DNA of 64,000 bases from CAVSVP01 sp963731125. Its GTDB lineage: Bacteria > Pseudomonadota > Gammaproteobacteria > Competibacterales > Competibacteraceae. The stretch is from contig CAVSVP010000008.1 in assembly GCA_963731125.1 (NCBI GenBank), positions 1 through 64,000 on the forward strand, read 5' to 3'. Shown in pieces: positions 43,185 to 52,073 of the stretch. How positions within the stretch are numbered: position 1 is the first letter of the stretch; every line of letters starts with the position of its first letter. Below the pieces are notes generated by a model. That model was not told where the DNA came from and ran no database searches. It saw nothing but the letters and a program-made list of their open reading frames with translations. The translations under genes and the position numbers were made by a program.

Positions 43185-43779
43185 CGCAAGCCGAATGGTT
43201 CGATAGCCTCGCGTCGCTTGATACGCTACAGTACTCATGGCTGCCTCCGGGTGTCGCGATGCCGGGTTGGGTGGTGCTAACCCGCAACATCTCGTACTCG
43301 GAGACAGTTTTCAACTCGGATTTAGCTCATCAACAGAATTCGTTACAAAGAGCGAAAAACGTCAACTCATGATCGTGCTGCTGATTGGCTTGTTCTAAGG
43401 AATGCTTGTCGTAGCTCTTGATACTAAAGACGGCAATCTTCAGGTTCCAAATCTCTTTTTAGGATTCTGCCAGCTTGACGCCTCAATGCTCGTTTTTGCA
43501 AGAGGTCTAAGATTCGGTTGCTTACAAGGAAATTGAATTATAAAATCCCAGCGATGCAAAACACAGCTTTTAAAGCCCCCCTGACAGGTTAACGGAACGG
43601 AGTTATACCCAATGGAGTTTAGTCTAAGGGATGTTAAGTCCAACACCAGAGACAAGGAATGTCAGGCTGCCGTGATCACAACTATCGTATTGATAATGCC
43701 AATACAATCAGCCGCTTATTATCTAATGTTCTTGTCCCCGTTATCACCACAATGTCCATAACATAAGAATAAAGCCGCA
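43185..43779. other. Non-coding interval inside the IS island
   Basis: About 595 bp between the IS1 copy and the TolC-like gene. A 77-codon frame at 43139-43372 begins inside the IS1 end, has no ribosome site and no recognisable family; it may be a relic of a gene cut by the insertion. The remainder looks non-coding, apart from whatever promoter serves the TolC-like gene. Confidence 0.5.
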
Positions 43780-45141
43780 ATGTTGTTGCTAAACAAAGTC
43801 AAGTGCCATCAATTGCTTAAAAGTTGCTTGATCGCCTCCGTCCTCTGCATCTCAACTGCTAAAGCGGCCGACATTCTAGAAGCCTATAAGGATGCCGCTG
43901 CCAGTGATCCTCTGCTACGGCAGGTTGACGCTGAAACTCAGGCAGATCAAGAGCTTAAACCGCAAGCTCGAGCCTTGCTACTGCCGGATCTTAGGGCGGG
44001 AGCCACCTACGACCGCACCTACAATTTCGACAGAGATGCCCCGAGCGGCCCTGTTGTTATTGATTCTGGAGATAAGACTTCTTTTGACAGTCGCCGCTAC
44101 GATATCACCCTAACCCAACCCGTCTACGACCGGGAAGCGCTTTATCGGATTCGTGAGGCCAATGCTCTCGGCAATCAGTCGGAGGCGGATTTTATTGCCG
44201 CCCAGCAAGATCTGGTACTACGGGTAGCAGAGCGTTATTTTAACGTGCTGGCGGCGCTGGACACCCTGACTTTCCGCATCGCTGACAAAGAAGCCATCGC
44301 GCGCCAGCTAGAACAGGCGAAACGGCGCTACGAGGTAGGACTGATCACGATTACTGATGTGCTCGAAGCCCAAGCACGGTTTGATCTGGCGAATGCTGAC
44401 GAGATTGACGCCCGCCGACTTCTGGCCGACGCCCGCGAAGCCCTACGCGAGGTGACCGGCCAGTACTACCAACAGATCAGCTTGCTAGACTCTGAAGCAC
44501 CCCTCGATCCCGTCGATCCCGATGACCCGGAAGCCTGGGTAAGCATTGCGCTGGAAAATAATCCGCAAGTCCTCAGTGCTGCGTTTGGGGTGGAAAGAGC
44601 CCAAGAAAATGTACAAGTTCAAAAATCCGGCCACTACCCTACCTTAGACTTACGGGCCCAAGCTTCAAAAAGCAATGAAGCTAATATTGATACCAGGTCC
44701 AACAACGTTGCCTTGGAGCTAACCATTCCCCTCTATCAGGGTGGCGCTGTGAACTCGCGCACCCGCGAGGCAGCCTACCGTTATGAAGCCACTAAAGAGG
44801 TCTTGGAACGGGTGCAACGGGATGTCGTCCGCCGCACGCGGGATTCTTACGTCGGTCTGGAAACCGCCCGCAGCCGGGTGAGCGCTCTGGCACAGGCCGT
44901 GAAGTCGAATCGCAGCGGCTTGGAGGCGACGCAGGCCGGGTTTGACGTAGGCACCCGCACTATTGTCGATGTATTAGATGCCGAGCGCGACCTACTGCTG
45001 GCGATTCGTGATCTCGCTGTTTCCCGCTATGATTACATTCTCAATCGCTTGCGGCTCTTGCAAGCCGCCGGCCGGGTCTCGGAAAAACAAATGGAAGCCA
45101 TCAGTTTCTGGTTACGCTCGCCCGAGAAACCCCAGCCTTGA
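43780..45141 (+). CDS. TolC-family outer-membrane efflux protein
   Basis: Outer-membrane channel for type I secretion or efflux. 453 residues with a signal peptide ending TAKA|AD, and the two internally repeated TolC halves; typical pieces are LTQPVYDREALYRIREANAL, VLRVAERYFNVLAALDTL, RYEVGLITITDVLEAQARFD and GFDVGTRTIVDVLDAERDLL. The second NVALELTIPLYQGGAVNSRT matches the repeat of the first strand. It lies alone between two inverted IS1 copies, with no fusion protein or ABC gene beside it; the MacAB-like operon at 18-23 kb lacks a channel and could use it. Confidence 0.92.
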   Translation: MLLLNKVKCHQLLKSCLIASVLCISTAKAADILEAYKDAAASDPLLRQVDAETQADQELKPQARALLLPDLRAGATYDRTYNFDRDAPSGPVVIDSGDKTSFDSRRYDITLTQPVYDREALYRIREANALGNQSEADFIAAQQDLVLRVAERYFNVLAALDTLTFRIADKEAIARQLEQAKRRYEVGLITITDVLEAQARFDLANADEIDARRLLADAREALREVTGQYYQQISLLDSEAPLDPVDPDDPEAWVSIALENNPQVLSAAFGVERAQENVQVQKSGHYPTLDLRAQASKSNEANIDTRSNNVALELTIPLYQGGAVNSRTREAAYRYEATKEVLERVQRDVVRRTRDSYVGLETARSRVSALAQAVKSNRSGLEATQAGFDVGTRTIVDVLDAERDLLLAIRDLAVSRYDYILNRLRLLQAAGRVSEKQMEAISFWLRSPEKPQP

Positions 45142-45386
45142 TTATTTAAAATACTTTTATGCAGACTTAGGTATGCTGGTGCAACCAATGCCGTCCCATA
45201 TTGACGTTCCAGCCGCCGCACGATGAAGTACCCCTGGCTATGTCCTGGAAGTGACTCATAAATAATAGACATTATCGGAAATAAGCTATTGACCAACTTA
45301 ACGGTAGTGTTTTAGCTTTGTTGTTTTTATAAAATAATCAACTATCATATTTTGAATTCAAGATGTCAAGTTAGCAGAATTTAAAC

Positions 45387-47058
45387 GGGCGTAACCAGAT
45401 TTCCGCTTCTCAGGCGGCCCTAGGCAAGATCTCCAGTGCAGACCGACGAAGAGGTTTTTCAGGATACAGCCGAGCCATTTCTTGTTCGATATAGTACTGC
45501 ATGAAGTCCTCCCATTGCCCATTGAGGGCGAGACAACGGAGTTGGAGCATAGCCTGGGCGCCGGGCAGCGTCCAATGCATTCCGGTGCGCTCCATGCGAT
45601 CCTTAACCACATGACGGCAGGCACCCTCGATCACGCCCGAAGCGATGGGATAGCCGGCGGCCAAATACTGATCGTACTGTACACGGTGACGATGGCGATG
45701 AAAGTAATCACTAATTTTCGCCAATCGCTGGCGTTGCGCGCCCGATAAGCCGCACCGCTGGGCTTGATCGGTTAGCCAGCTCATTAGCGTCTGGGCCATG
45801 CCCTTGAGCAGTGCCAGCAAGCAAAGTTTCATCAGGGCCAGGGCCTGATCGCTGCCCGGCGCATGAAATAAATGCACCGCCTCCCAGAGATACCCATTGG
45901 CATGCAGCAAATCCAAAATCTCTACCCGCGGCGTGTCCTTCAGCACCGCATCCAGTGGTTCCCACAAGGTGGGTTGCCCATCCATAACCACCACCCACGG
46001 CTGCTGGTGCTGGGGATCTCGTCCCTGGGCTTGCTCCAGCAGCCAGGGGAAAATGACGTCGGCGCTATGGCCCGGCTGGCCGCTGTCGGCTTCGGACAGC
46101 GCCGCGCGCAGACGCTTGTATTGAGGCGCCGGACGGGGCGAGGGCGGCGGCACCCCAGACCCCGGTTCCTGAAACAGCGCTTCCAGCACCTGCTCCGGGG
46201 TACGGACGTGGGGCTCGATGTGATAAGCCGCGCCTACCAAAGCCATTTGTTTTCGCCCCGGTTTGGGACCGCGCCGATGGGCATGGGCACTGACCGGCGG
46301 CGCCGCGGGCGCTTTGCGCATCGGTACCCCCTTGCCGTCGGCGCTCATCACCACCACTTGCGCCTCAACCGCAACCTCCGGCGCGGGTTGCGCAGCCCAG
46401 AATCCCTCGACCTGCGTGGCCAGCGTGCGACTGGTCTGCTCCAGACCCGCCACCGATTGCTGCAACCCCAGCATCGGTTCCAACACCGCGTTAACTTGCC
46501 CATAAGGCATTTCCATGGCTAAGCGTTGGTCCCACTCCTGCAGCAGGTAGGAATCCTTGCCCGCCGGCAAACCGGCTTGCGCATCTAAGGGCACATACTC
46601 AAGGCGTTGTTTCTCGCCGCGGGCGTAAACCCAGCGCTCTCTCTCTAACAGTCCAAAGATCGAACGGTACCCACGCCGCTGGGGCTTCTCCAGACGCTTT
46701 ACGAGCCGCCCCTCCGCCAACGCCACGTATTCGCCCTCGTCGCCATCGCCCAACAACGCAAAAAACTGCTGCAGCAACAACCACCCCAGCTGTAACAGTC
46801 GTTTGCACAACTCACGCTCGACGTCATGCGCCGCACTCCCAGTCGCAGCCGCCACCCGGATAAAGCTTTGCAGCTGGCCAACCAGCGCTTCAACGCTCTC
46901 GGGCTTGCTTTGGGTGGTTTCTTGGCTCACTATCTTCATCGGTGGGTTCCTCTCAGGAGTTCGTTTGGCCACGTCATCCTACTTAATCCCCTGCTTCAGG
47001 GGTAGAGGAACCCGCCCTTTATTCACTATCAGCGCCCTGCGGAAATTTGGTTACGCCC
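45387..47058 (-). mobile_element. ISKra4-family element inserted in IS1 (element A)
   Basis: 1672 bp with 20-bp inverted ends (GGGCGTAACCAGATTTCCGC at 45387-45406; the right end 47039-47058 differs at one base). It is flanked by the 9-bp direct repeat AATTTAAAC (45378-45386 and 47059-47067), which occurs once in the intact IS1 copy. This proves insertion into the non-coding end of the IS1. Confidence 0.95.
45410..46939 (-). CDS. ISKra4-family transposase (element A)
   Basis: 509 residues from the ATG at 46939, which has AGAGGA nine bases upstream. Family motifs: YVPLDAQAGLPAGKDSYLLQ, the Asp motif VVMSADGKGVPMRK, the second Asp in WVVVMDGQPTLWE, and the Glu motif in GYPIASGVIEGACRHVVKDR. Full length with no internal stop. 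It is only distantly similar to the transposase of element B, so the two insertions are separate elements, not duplicates. Confidence 0.92.
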   Translation of the reverse strand: MKIVSQETTQSKPESVEALVGQLQSFIRVAAATGSAAHDVERELCKRLLQLGWLLLQQFFALLGDGDEGEYVALAEGRLVKRLEKPQRRGYRSIFGLLERERWVYARGEKQRLEYVPLDAQAGLPAGKDSYLLQEWDQRLAMEMPYGQVNAVLEPMLGLQQSVAGLEQTSRTLATQVEGFWAAQPAPEVAVEAQVVVMSADGKGVPMRKAPAAPPVSAHAHRRGPKPGRKQMALVGAAYHIEPHVRTPEQVLEALFQEPGSGVPPPSPRPAPQYKRLRAALSEADSGQPGHSADVIFPWLLEQAQGRDPQHQQPWVVVMDGQPTLWEPLDAVLKDTPRVEILDLLHANGYLWEAVHLFHAPGSDQALALMKLCLLALLKGMAQTLMSWLTDQAQRCGLSGAQRQRLAKISDYFHRHRHRVQYDQYLAAGYPIASGVIEGACRHVVKDRMERTGMHWTLPGAQAMLQLRCLALNGQWEDFMQYYIEQEMARLYPEKPLRRSALEILPRAA

Positions 47059-47080
47059 AATTTAAACTCAGAAATTTATT

Positions 47081-47417
47081 ATGGTATTAGAACCAATTAA
47101 ATGCCCAAGTTGCGGTGGTATCGATGTTGGTAAACATGGAAAAACGACCAATGGAAAACAACGCTTTCTTTGCAAAGAAAGCGACTGCGAAGAAAAGACA
47201 TTTATTCGAGATTATTCAGAGAAAGGTCGCTTGCCAGAAGTCAAGCGAAAAATCATTGAGATGGCCGTAAACGGGAGCGGCATTCGTGAGACGGCCCGGG
47301 TATTGGATATAAGTACAGCGACGGTAATTAATGAATTAAAAAAAAAGGAACCTGAATTGCAATCGGTGAATCAGGCCATTTTAGATATACACTCGCCTGA
47401 GCAGATTGTTGTGGATA
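47081..47417 (+). pseudogene. IS1-family transposase of second copy, 5' part
   Basis: First 112 codons of the IS1 transposase (MVLEPIKCPSCGG to EQIVVD) up to the insertion point of element B. The frame runs 8 bases into element B before a stop. Joined to 49158-49597 it gives 777 bp, the same length as the intact gene. Without precise excision it is inactive. Confidence 0.95.
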
Positions 47418-49148
47418 GGGTGTAACCCGCCTTCCGCTATATTGTTAGGCGATCAGTCGATCGGGTAAGAACGTCTCATCATTGGCCGCCTTCATGGGAT
47501 AGAGTCGTTGGTTTTCGTGTGCGATATGAAATTTCATAAACGCCTCCCAGTCCTGATTGATGCCGATACAGCGCAACTCGAGCATCGCCTTGGCGCCGGG
47601 CATCACCCAGCGCATGCCGGAGCGCTCCATCCGATCACAGACGACATGCCGACACGCCCCCTCAATCACCCCCGAAGCGATGGGATAGCCCGCTTGCAGG
47701 TAGTGGTCATACTGCATCCGTGCGACATTGTGACTCAAATAGCCGATAACCTCGGCGAGCGACTCGCGTTGTGCCGCACTCAGTCGGTGGGATTGGGCAC
47801 GCAGACGGCCGATGACGGTCTGTACCTGACCGTTGAGCAGGCGTTCGGCCTGTTGTTTGACGAACACCAGACGCTGCTGCTTGACGCTCTCTGTGCCCGG
47901 ACCTTGGGCACCGCTGGGATGGAATAACTCGGCCGCATCCCAGAGATAGCCCAACGCGTGCATCAGATCCAGCACCTCCACATAGCTCACCCCGGCTAAC
48001 CCCTGTTCCGCGGCACGCCACAGGGAGGGTTGGCCATCCATCAGTACCACAACGCGCTGCTGGCTGCTGGGATTGCGCTGGCGCTGCTCCTCAGCGAGCC
48101 AAGCAAAGATCGCCGCATAGGACGGTGCCATCGTCTCCTGCGCGTCGCGCGCCAGGCTGGCCCGAACGTATTTATGCAACGGCTTGGGCCGCCGGGGCGG
48201 TTGGGTGCCCGACGCGGAGGGGACCGTAAACAGCGCCGCAAGCACCTGCTCGGGGGTGCGAACATAAGCCGCCATGGGATAGGCAGCACCAAGCAACGCC
48301 ATTTTCTTGCCGCCCGGTTTGCCCTCATCCCCCGTAGTCGCCACGTCACGCTCAGCAACCATGTCGACTGCGGTGACCGCACGCCGCCTCACCACCCCTT
48401 TACTGTCCGCGCTACACACCACCAACTCGTCGTCTTGTGCCGCCGGTGCTGGCTCCCGACCCGCCCAAAATGCTTCTACCGAACCCGACAACTGCTGATT
48501 GATCCGCTCCAAACTATGCACCGACTGCCGAACCCCCAACATCCGCTCCAGCGTCTCGCTCACCTGCGCATACGGCTGCTCAATCACCAGCGCCTGATCC
48601 CACTCTTGGAGCAAATAGGAAAACTTGCTCGCCGGTAACTGCCGCTGGCTATCCAGCGGCACGTAGTCGATCTTCTGACCTTCCCGCGTTCCGTACACCA
48701 CCCGCTCCAGCTGATGCTCCCCAAACACCGAGCGATACTCACGAACGCGGCTTCGCCCCAGGCGCTTGACCTGCCGACCACCGGGTAAGCTTACTTGCGC
48801 CCCGTGATCACCTGGCCCACATAAGCTAAAAAACAGCTCCACTAGCTGATGCCCCATCCGCAGCAGCTGAGCAAATAAGCCCCGCTCCAGTTCATGCACC
48901 GCTTCGCCTTGCACATACGCCTGCTCCACGCGCTCCACTAGCTTGGCTGTCTCCGCCAGTATCGCTTGGCGATTGTCTTTCCCTCGGGTTTCGTTCATGC
49001 TGTTCATCGCTAGCTCCCATCGGTCTTGACTACGTTGCTTCACACAGCGTAGTTTACCTTAGATCCCGGCGGGGGCTAGCACGCACTCCTGAGGAGTCAA
49101 AACCATAAATAAATTGTGATTAACTAGCGCGCGCAGCGGGTTGCACCC
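47418..49148 (-). mobile_element. ISKra4-family element inserted in the IS1 transposase (element B)
   Basis: 1731 bp with inverted ends GGGTGTAACCCGC (47418-47430) and its partner at 49136-49148 (12 of 13 bases). It is flanked by the 9-bp direct repeat TTGTGGATA (47409-47417 and 49149-49157), which occurs once at the same place in the intact IS1 gene. Confidence 0.95.
47445..49007 (-). CDS. ISKra4-family transposase (element B)
   Basis: 520 residues from the ATG at 49007, chosen because GGGAG lies six bases upstream; a longer frame starts at 49043. Motifs parallel to element A: DYVPLDSQRQLPASKFSYLL, VVCSADSKGVVRR, VVVLMDGQPSLW and GYPIASGVIEGACRHVVCDR. Complete and possibly active. Confidence 0.92.
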   Translation of the reverse strand: MNSMNETRGKDNRQAILAETAKLVERVEQAYVQGEAVHELERGLFAQLLRMGHQLVELFFSLCGPGDHGAQVSLPGGRQVKRLGRSRVREYRSVFGEHQLERVVYGTREGQKIDYVPLDSQRQLPASKFSYLLQEWDQALVIEQPYAQVSETLERMLGVRQSVHSLERINQQLSGSVEAFWAGREPAPAAQDDELVVCSADSKGVVRRRAVTAVDMVAERDVATTGDEGKPGGKKMALLGAAYPMAAYVRTPEQVLAALFTVPSASGTQPPRRPKPLHKYVRASLARDAQETMAPSYAAIFAWLAEEQRQRNPSSQQRVVVLMDGQPSLWRAAEQGLAGVSYVEVLDLMHALGYLWDAAELFHPSGAQGPGTESVKQQRLVFVKQQAERLLNGQVQTVIGRLRAQSHRLSAAQRESLAEVIGYLSHNVARMQYDHYLQAGYPIASGVIEGACRHVVCDRMERSGMRWVMPGAKAMLELRCIGINQDWEAFMKFHIAHENQRLYPMKAANDETFLPDRLIA

Positions 49149-49157
49149 TTGTGGATA

Positions 49158-49597
49158 TTATAAAAATAGATGAAAATCATGAGGTTAATGATCAAGAAAT
49201 AGAGGTTGAAATGGATGAAATGTGGAGTTATGTGGGAAGTAAAGCGAATCAAAGATGGCTATGGCATGCCATAGATCGAGCCACTGGCGACGTGCTGGCT
49301 TATGTATTCGGGCGCCGCAAGGATGAGGTCTTTCTTAAATTAAAGGATTTATTGGAACCGTTTGGAATCACCCGTTTTTACACCGACGATTGGGGTTCTT
49401 ATGGGCGTTATCTAGATCCTGAAAAGCATGTTATCGGGAAACGGAACACGCAGAAGATAGAGCGGAAACATTTAACGCTACGTACCCGTATTAAGCGGCT
49501 CGTCCGCAAAACCATTTGCTTCTCGAAATCAAAACAAATGCCCGATATCGTCATCGGGTTGTTTGTGAATCGTTATGAGTTTGGCATCCCTATTTAA
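49158..49597 (+). pseudogene. IS1-family transposase of second copy, 3' part
   Basis: Remaining 146 codons of the interrupted IS1 transposase, carrying the DDE residues (MDEMWSYV, YTDDWGSY, KIERKHLTLR) to the stop at 49597. An in-frame GTG at 49151 could allow a fragment to be made, but it would lack the DNA-binding N-terminus. Confidence 0.95.
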
Positions 49598-49628
49598 AAT
49601 CTATAAACAACAAAGTTAAAACACTACC

Positions 49629-50000
49629 CACTTTATCAATAACCAGACCATTCCTAATCTCAAGGACGGCGTGTTTATCGTCAATACCAGCCGGGGCGCT
49701 TTAATCGATACCCGGGCTGTCATCGAAGGGTTAAAATCCGGCAAGATCGGTTATCTGGCTATCGATGTCTACGAAGAAGAGGGGGATCTATTCTTTGAGG
49801 ATCTGTCAAACCGCGTTGTCAAGGACGATGTTTTCGCCCGCTTGCTGACCTTCCCCAACGTCTTGGTCACCGGACACCAAGCTTTTCTGACGGAAAGGGC
49901 ATTGCAAAATATTGCCGAGGCTACTTTAAACAACTTCACTCAGTTGGCTGCAACGGGAACATGCGATAATGTGGTGACGATGGAGAAAGTGAAAGGTTAA
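49629..50000 (+). pseudogene. ldhA: D-lactate dehydrogenase, 3' fragment cut by IS1
   Basis: The frame continues straight out of the IS1 end as HFINNQTIPNLKDGVFIVN and runs 123 codons to a stop. It matches the C-terminal third of fermentative D-lactate dehydrogenase: NTSRGALIDT, YEEEGDLFFEDLS and TGHQAFLTERAL with the catalytic His. The N-terminal two thirds are missing and are not found elsewhere in the window, so the gene was truncated by the insertion or by a later rearrangement and is not functional. Confidence 0.88.
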
Positions 50001-50024
50001 TCTAGAATGCCTAGAACTTGAAGG

Positions 50025-50042
50025 AACCCCGGGCGGGGTTTT
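50025..50042 (+). terminator. Terminator after the ldhA fragment
   Basis: AACCCC / GGGGTT with a GGGC loop, followed by TTTT-C. Placed 24 bp after the stop, it separates the relic from the biosynthetic cluster that follows. Confidence 0.65.
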
Positions 50043-50108
50043 CAACTGCAGCGTTTCCTGCTAAAAGGGAGCAGCCTAAGCTTTGGGTAAACAGGAAAGC
50101 AAAAAAGC

Positions 50109-51239
50109 GTGCAGTATCAAGTTCGGATTCAAGCAGGAACTCTTACTATTCAGACCAATCGTGAGGAGATGCCGTTAACGGCACTCACCGATTTTGCGTC
50201 CCGACAAAACCCAAAACGCGGTTTTCTCTTCGTTTCTAAGGTGCTCGGCAAACACATTCCCTGTCGTCCGTCCTTAATGCGCCAAGTGTACGAACGGCTT
50301 GCGAGACAACTGCGAAACTTACCTAGTCCGGTGGTCATTGTTGGCATGGCGGAGACAGCCACTGGATTAGGTGGTGGAGTAGCCCATAGTTTAGCAAGGA
50401 GTAGAAACGCTGGGACAATTCTTTACCTGCATACTACTCGTCATTACGTGAATGCGCCAGTTTTGGCTACTTTCGATGAGCACCATAGTCATGCTCCCAA
50501 TCATATTCTTTATCTGCCCCAGCAACAGACGGCGGCCTTGTTTCGCGAAGCGCGTAGCCTGGTGTTGGTGGATGACGAAATCAGTACTGGACGTACTTTG
50601 AGTCAATTAGTGGTTAGGCTTATGGTACATATGGTCAAGCTGGAGCAGCTTGTGTTTGCCTCCATCGTGAATTGGTTAAACCAGCCCCAACGGCAGACAC
50701 TGCAAAAAAACCTCAGCCGACAGGTCCGCTTTGCGAGTCTTCTGGATGGTGAGTTTCAATTTCAACCAAATCCTGCGTATCAGCCACTGTTGCCGTGCCG
50801 AGTTAGCGCCCGCCAACCCAGTCGCTTTGCCCAAGCCGATACCGGACGCACCGGTGTGCTGATGATGCCAGGTAATGTGCAGTTACCAGAGGAAACTATT
50901 GATAACCGGCCTCTGGTGCTGGTCGGTACGGGCGAGTTTGCATTTGCGCCTTTCCTGGCGGCGGAAGAATTGGAACGGCGCGGTTACGATGTGCTGTTTC
51001 AGTCCACCACACGTTCTCCTATTCTTGTCGGAGAGGCGATTCAGTGCAAATTAGTATTCTGGGATGAACACGGTGAAGGGGTCATGAACTATCTTTATAA
51101 CTTGCCCAATGACCGGCAGGTGATCGTTGCCTATGAGCATCCGCACATGGCAGCCCTACACGACTTGCCCGTGCAGGTCAATGCCCAGGTTTGGACATTA
51201 GCCCGGGGCGGAACCAATCCTTTGCTAATATGGCAATAG
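50109..51239 (+). CDS. Phosphoribosyltransferase-TRSP domain protein (Ter-associated)
   Basis: 376 residues with two domains. Residues about 20-230 form a type I phosphoribosyltransferase with the PRPP motif LVLVDDEISTGRT (151-163). Residues about 265-376 are a TRSP domain, including the motif that names it, TTRSP at 300-304. These PRTase/TRSP proteins are known from the biosynthetic part of tellurite-resistance (Ter) loci, where they are predicted to help make a nucleoside-like small molecule. GTG start with AGGAAAG ten bases upstream. First gene of a four-gene run. No biochemical activity has been shown that I can cite. Confidence 0.85.
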   Translation: MQYQVRIQAGTLTIQTNREEMPLTALTDFASRQNPKRGFLFVSKVLGKHIPCRPSLMRQVYERLARQLRNLPSPVVIVGMAETATGLGGGVAHSLARSRNAGTILYLHTTRHYVNAPVLATFDEHHSHAPNHILYLPQQQTAALFREARSLVLVDDEISTGRTLSQLVVRLMVHMVKLEQLVFASIVNWLNQPQRQTLQKNLSRQVRFASLLDGEFQFQPNPAYQPLLPCRVSARQPSRFAQADTGRTGVLMMPGNVQLPEETIDNRPLVLVGTGEFAFAPFLAAEELERRGYDVLFQSTTRSPILVGEAIQCKLVFWDEHGEGVMNYLYNLPNDRQVIVAYEHPHMAALHDLPVQVNAQVWTLARGGTNPLLIWQ

Positions 51240-51307
51240 TTTCGCAGGCTTTTAGCCGCGGCTACGAATTGCTCACTTTTGAATACGTATAACTCGCACT
51301 CCTCCTT

Positions 51308-52045
51308 ATGCCTCTGCAGCAGCCGATCTACATTTTCGCCGATCTGGACGATAGCTTATTTCAGACCAAGCGCAAGTGCCCGGAAACCAGTGCTTTAGTG
51401 ACGGCGGCAAAAGACCGCAATGGAGGGGTACTTTCGTATTTTACCGGGGAACAGAAAATATTAGTGACGTTTCTGCAACAAGGCACTCTCATTCCCGTCA
51501 CAGGGCGAAATACGGCCGCCCTAAATCGCGTACAGCTACAGTTTACCAGCTATCGAATTACCAGCCATGGAGCGATGGTTTTGGATAGCAACGGTAAGCC
51601 GGACGAGGAATGGCTGACGCTTATTCAAGCGCAATGTATTCAATGGCGTGAAAACCTATCGGCGGTCTTGGCTCAAGTAGAAAATCATATTGTTAATGCT
51701 AACCTGGCGCTTCGGTGCCGTGTGATCGACGATCAGGGTGTGTCCGTCTATGTTTCTATCAAGGGAGAGGAGGGAGCGCTTCGGCGCCTGTTGGCAAAGG
51801 TTTGGAAACTATGGAAAGCGGAAGGCGTGCAAGTTCACCACAATGGAGAGAACATGGCCTTGCTTCCGCCATTCGCTAACAAAGCGCGAGCCGTGGCTTT
51901 TCTGATGCAACGTTTGCGCGGTGTCGGAGTGAGCCCTTTATTTATGGGAATAGGAGACAGCTTAACCGATCTACCTTTTTTGCGATTATGCCATTACGCC
52001 ATCATACCTCGCGGAAGCCAAATTCAAGAGATGATAGGGGCTTAG
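51308..52045 (+). CDS. HAD-superfamily phosphatase (Ter-associated, Cof/sucrose-phosphatase-like)
   Basis: 245-residue hydrolase, likely a phosphatase on a pathway intermediate. HAD motif I is IFADLDDSLFQT, motif II PVTGRN, motif III Lys in NKARAVAFL, motif IV GIGDSLTDLPFL; a type IIB cap lies between II and III. All key Asp residues are present. It lies 68 bp downstream of the PRTase-TRSP gene and 28 bp before the StiP-like gene, the set seen in Ter biosynthetic modules. No clear ribosome site at the ATG. Confidence 0.85.
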   Translation: MPLQQPIYIFADLDDSLFQTKRKCPETSALVTAAKDRNGGVLSYFTGEQKILVTFLQQGTLIPVTGRNTAALNRVQLQFTSYRITSHGAMVLDSNGKPDEEWLTLIQAQCIQWRENLSAVLAQVENHIVNANLALRCRVIDDQGVSVYVSIKGEEGALRRLLAKVWKLWKAEGVQVHHNGENMALLPPFANKARAVAFLMQRLRGVGVSPLFMGIGDSLTDLPFLRLCHYAIIPRGSQIQEMIGA

Positions 52046-52073
52046 CAACCCTTGTCGCGCTAAGGAGGCGAAA

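Larger units (their letters stand above)
45303..49628 (+). mobile_element. IS1-family element, second copy, interrupted twice
   Basis: Ends at 45303-45326 (GGTAGTGTTTTAGCTTTGTT...) and 49605-49628 match the ends of the intact copy, in the opposite orientation. Its body is split by two insertions at 45387-47058 and 47418-49148. Subtracting each insert and one 9-bp duplication (1681 and 1740 bp) from the 4326-bp span leaves 905 bp, exactly the length of the intact copy. The flanking bases (CAACTTAAC and CACTTTATC) are not a direct repeat. Confidence 0.95.

Noticed and set aside
43139..43372. A 77-codon frame at the right end of the intact IS1.
   Set aside because: It begins inside the IS1 inverted-repeat region and has no ribosome site; at best a relic of a disrupted gene.
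45872..48638. Long plus-strand frames opposite the two ISKra4 transposases.
   Set aside because: They are antisense shadows rich in Arg and Leu, without motifs or ribosome sites.
42280..49628. Classical composite transposon with target duplications at the outer ends.
   Set aside because: The outer flanks (AACACGGC and CACTTTATC) are not direct repeats, so mobilisation as one unit is not shown.
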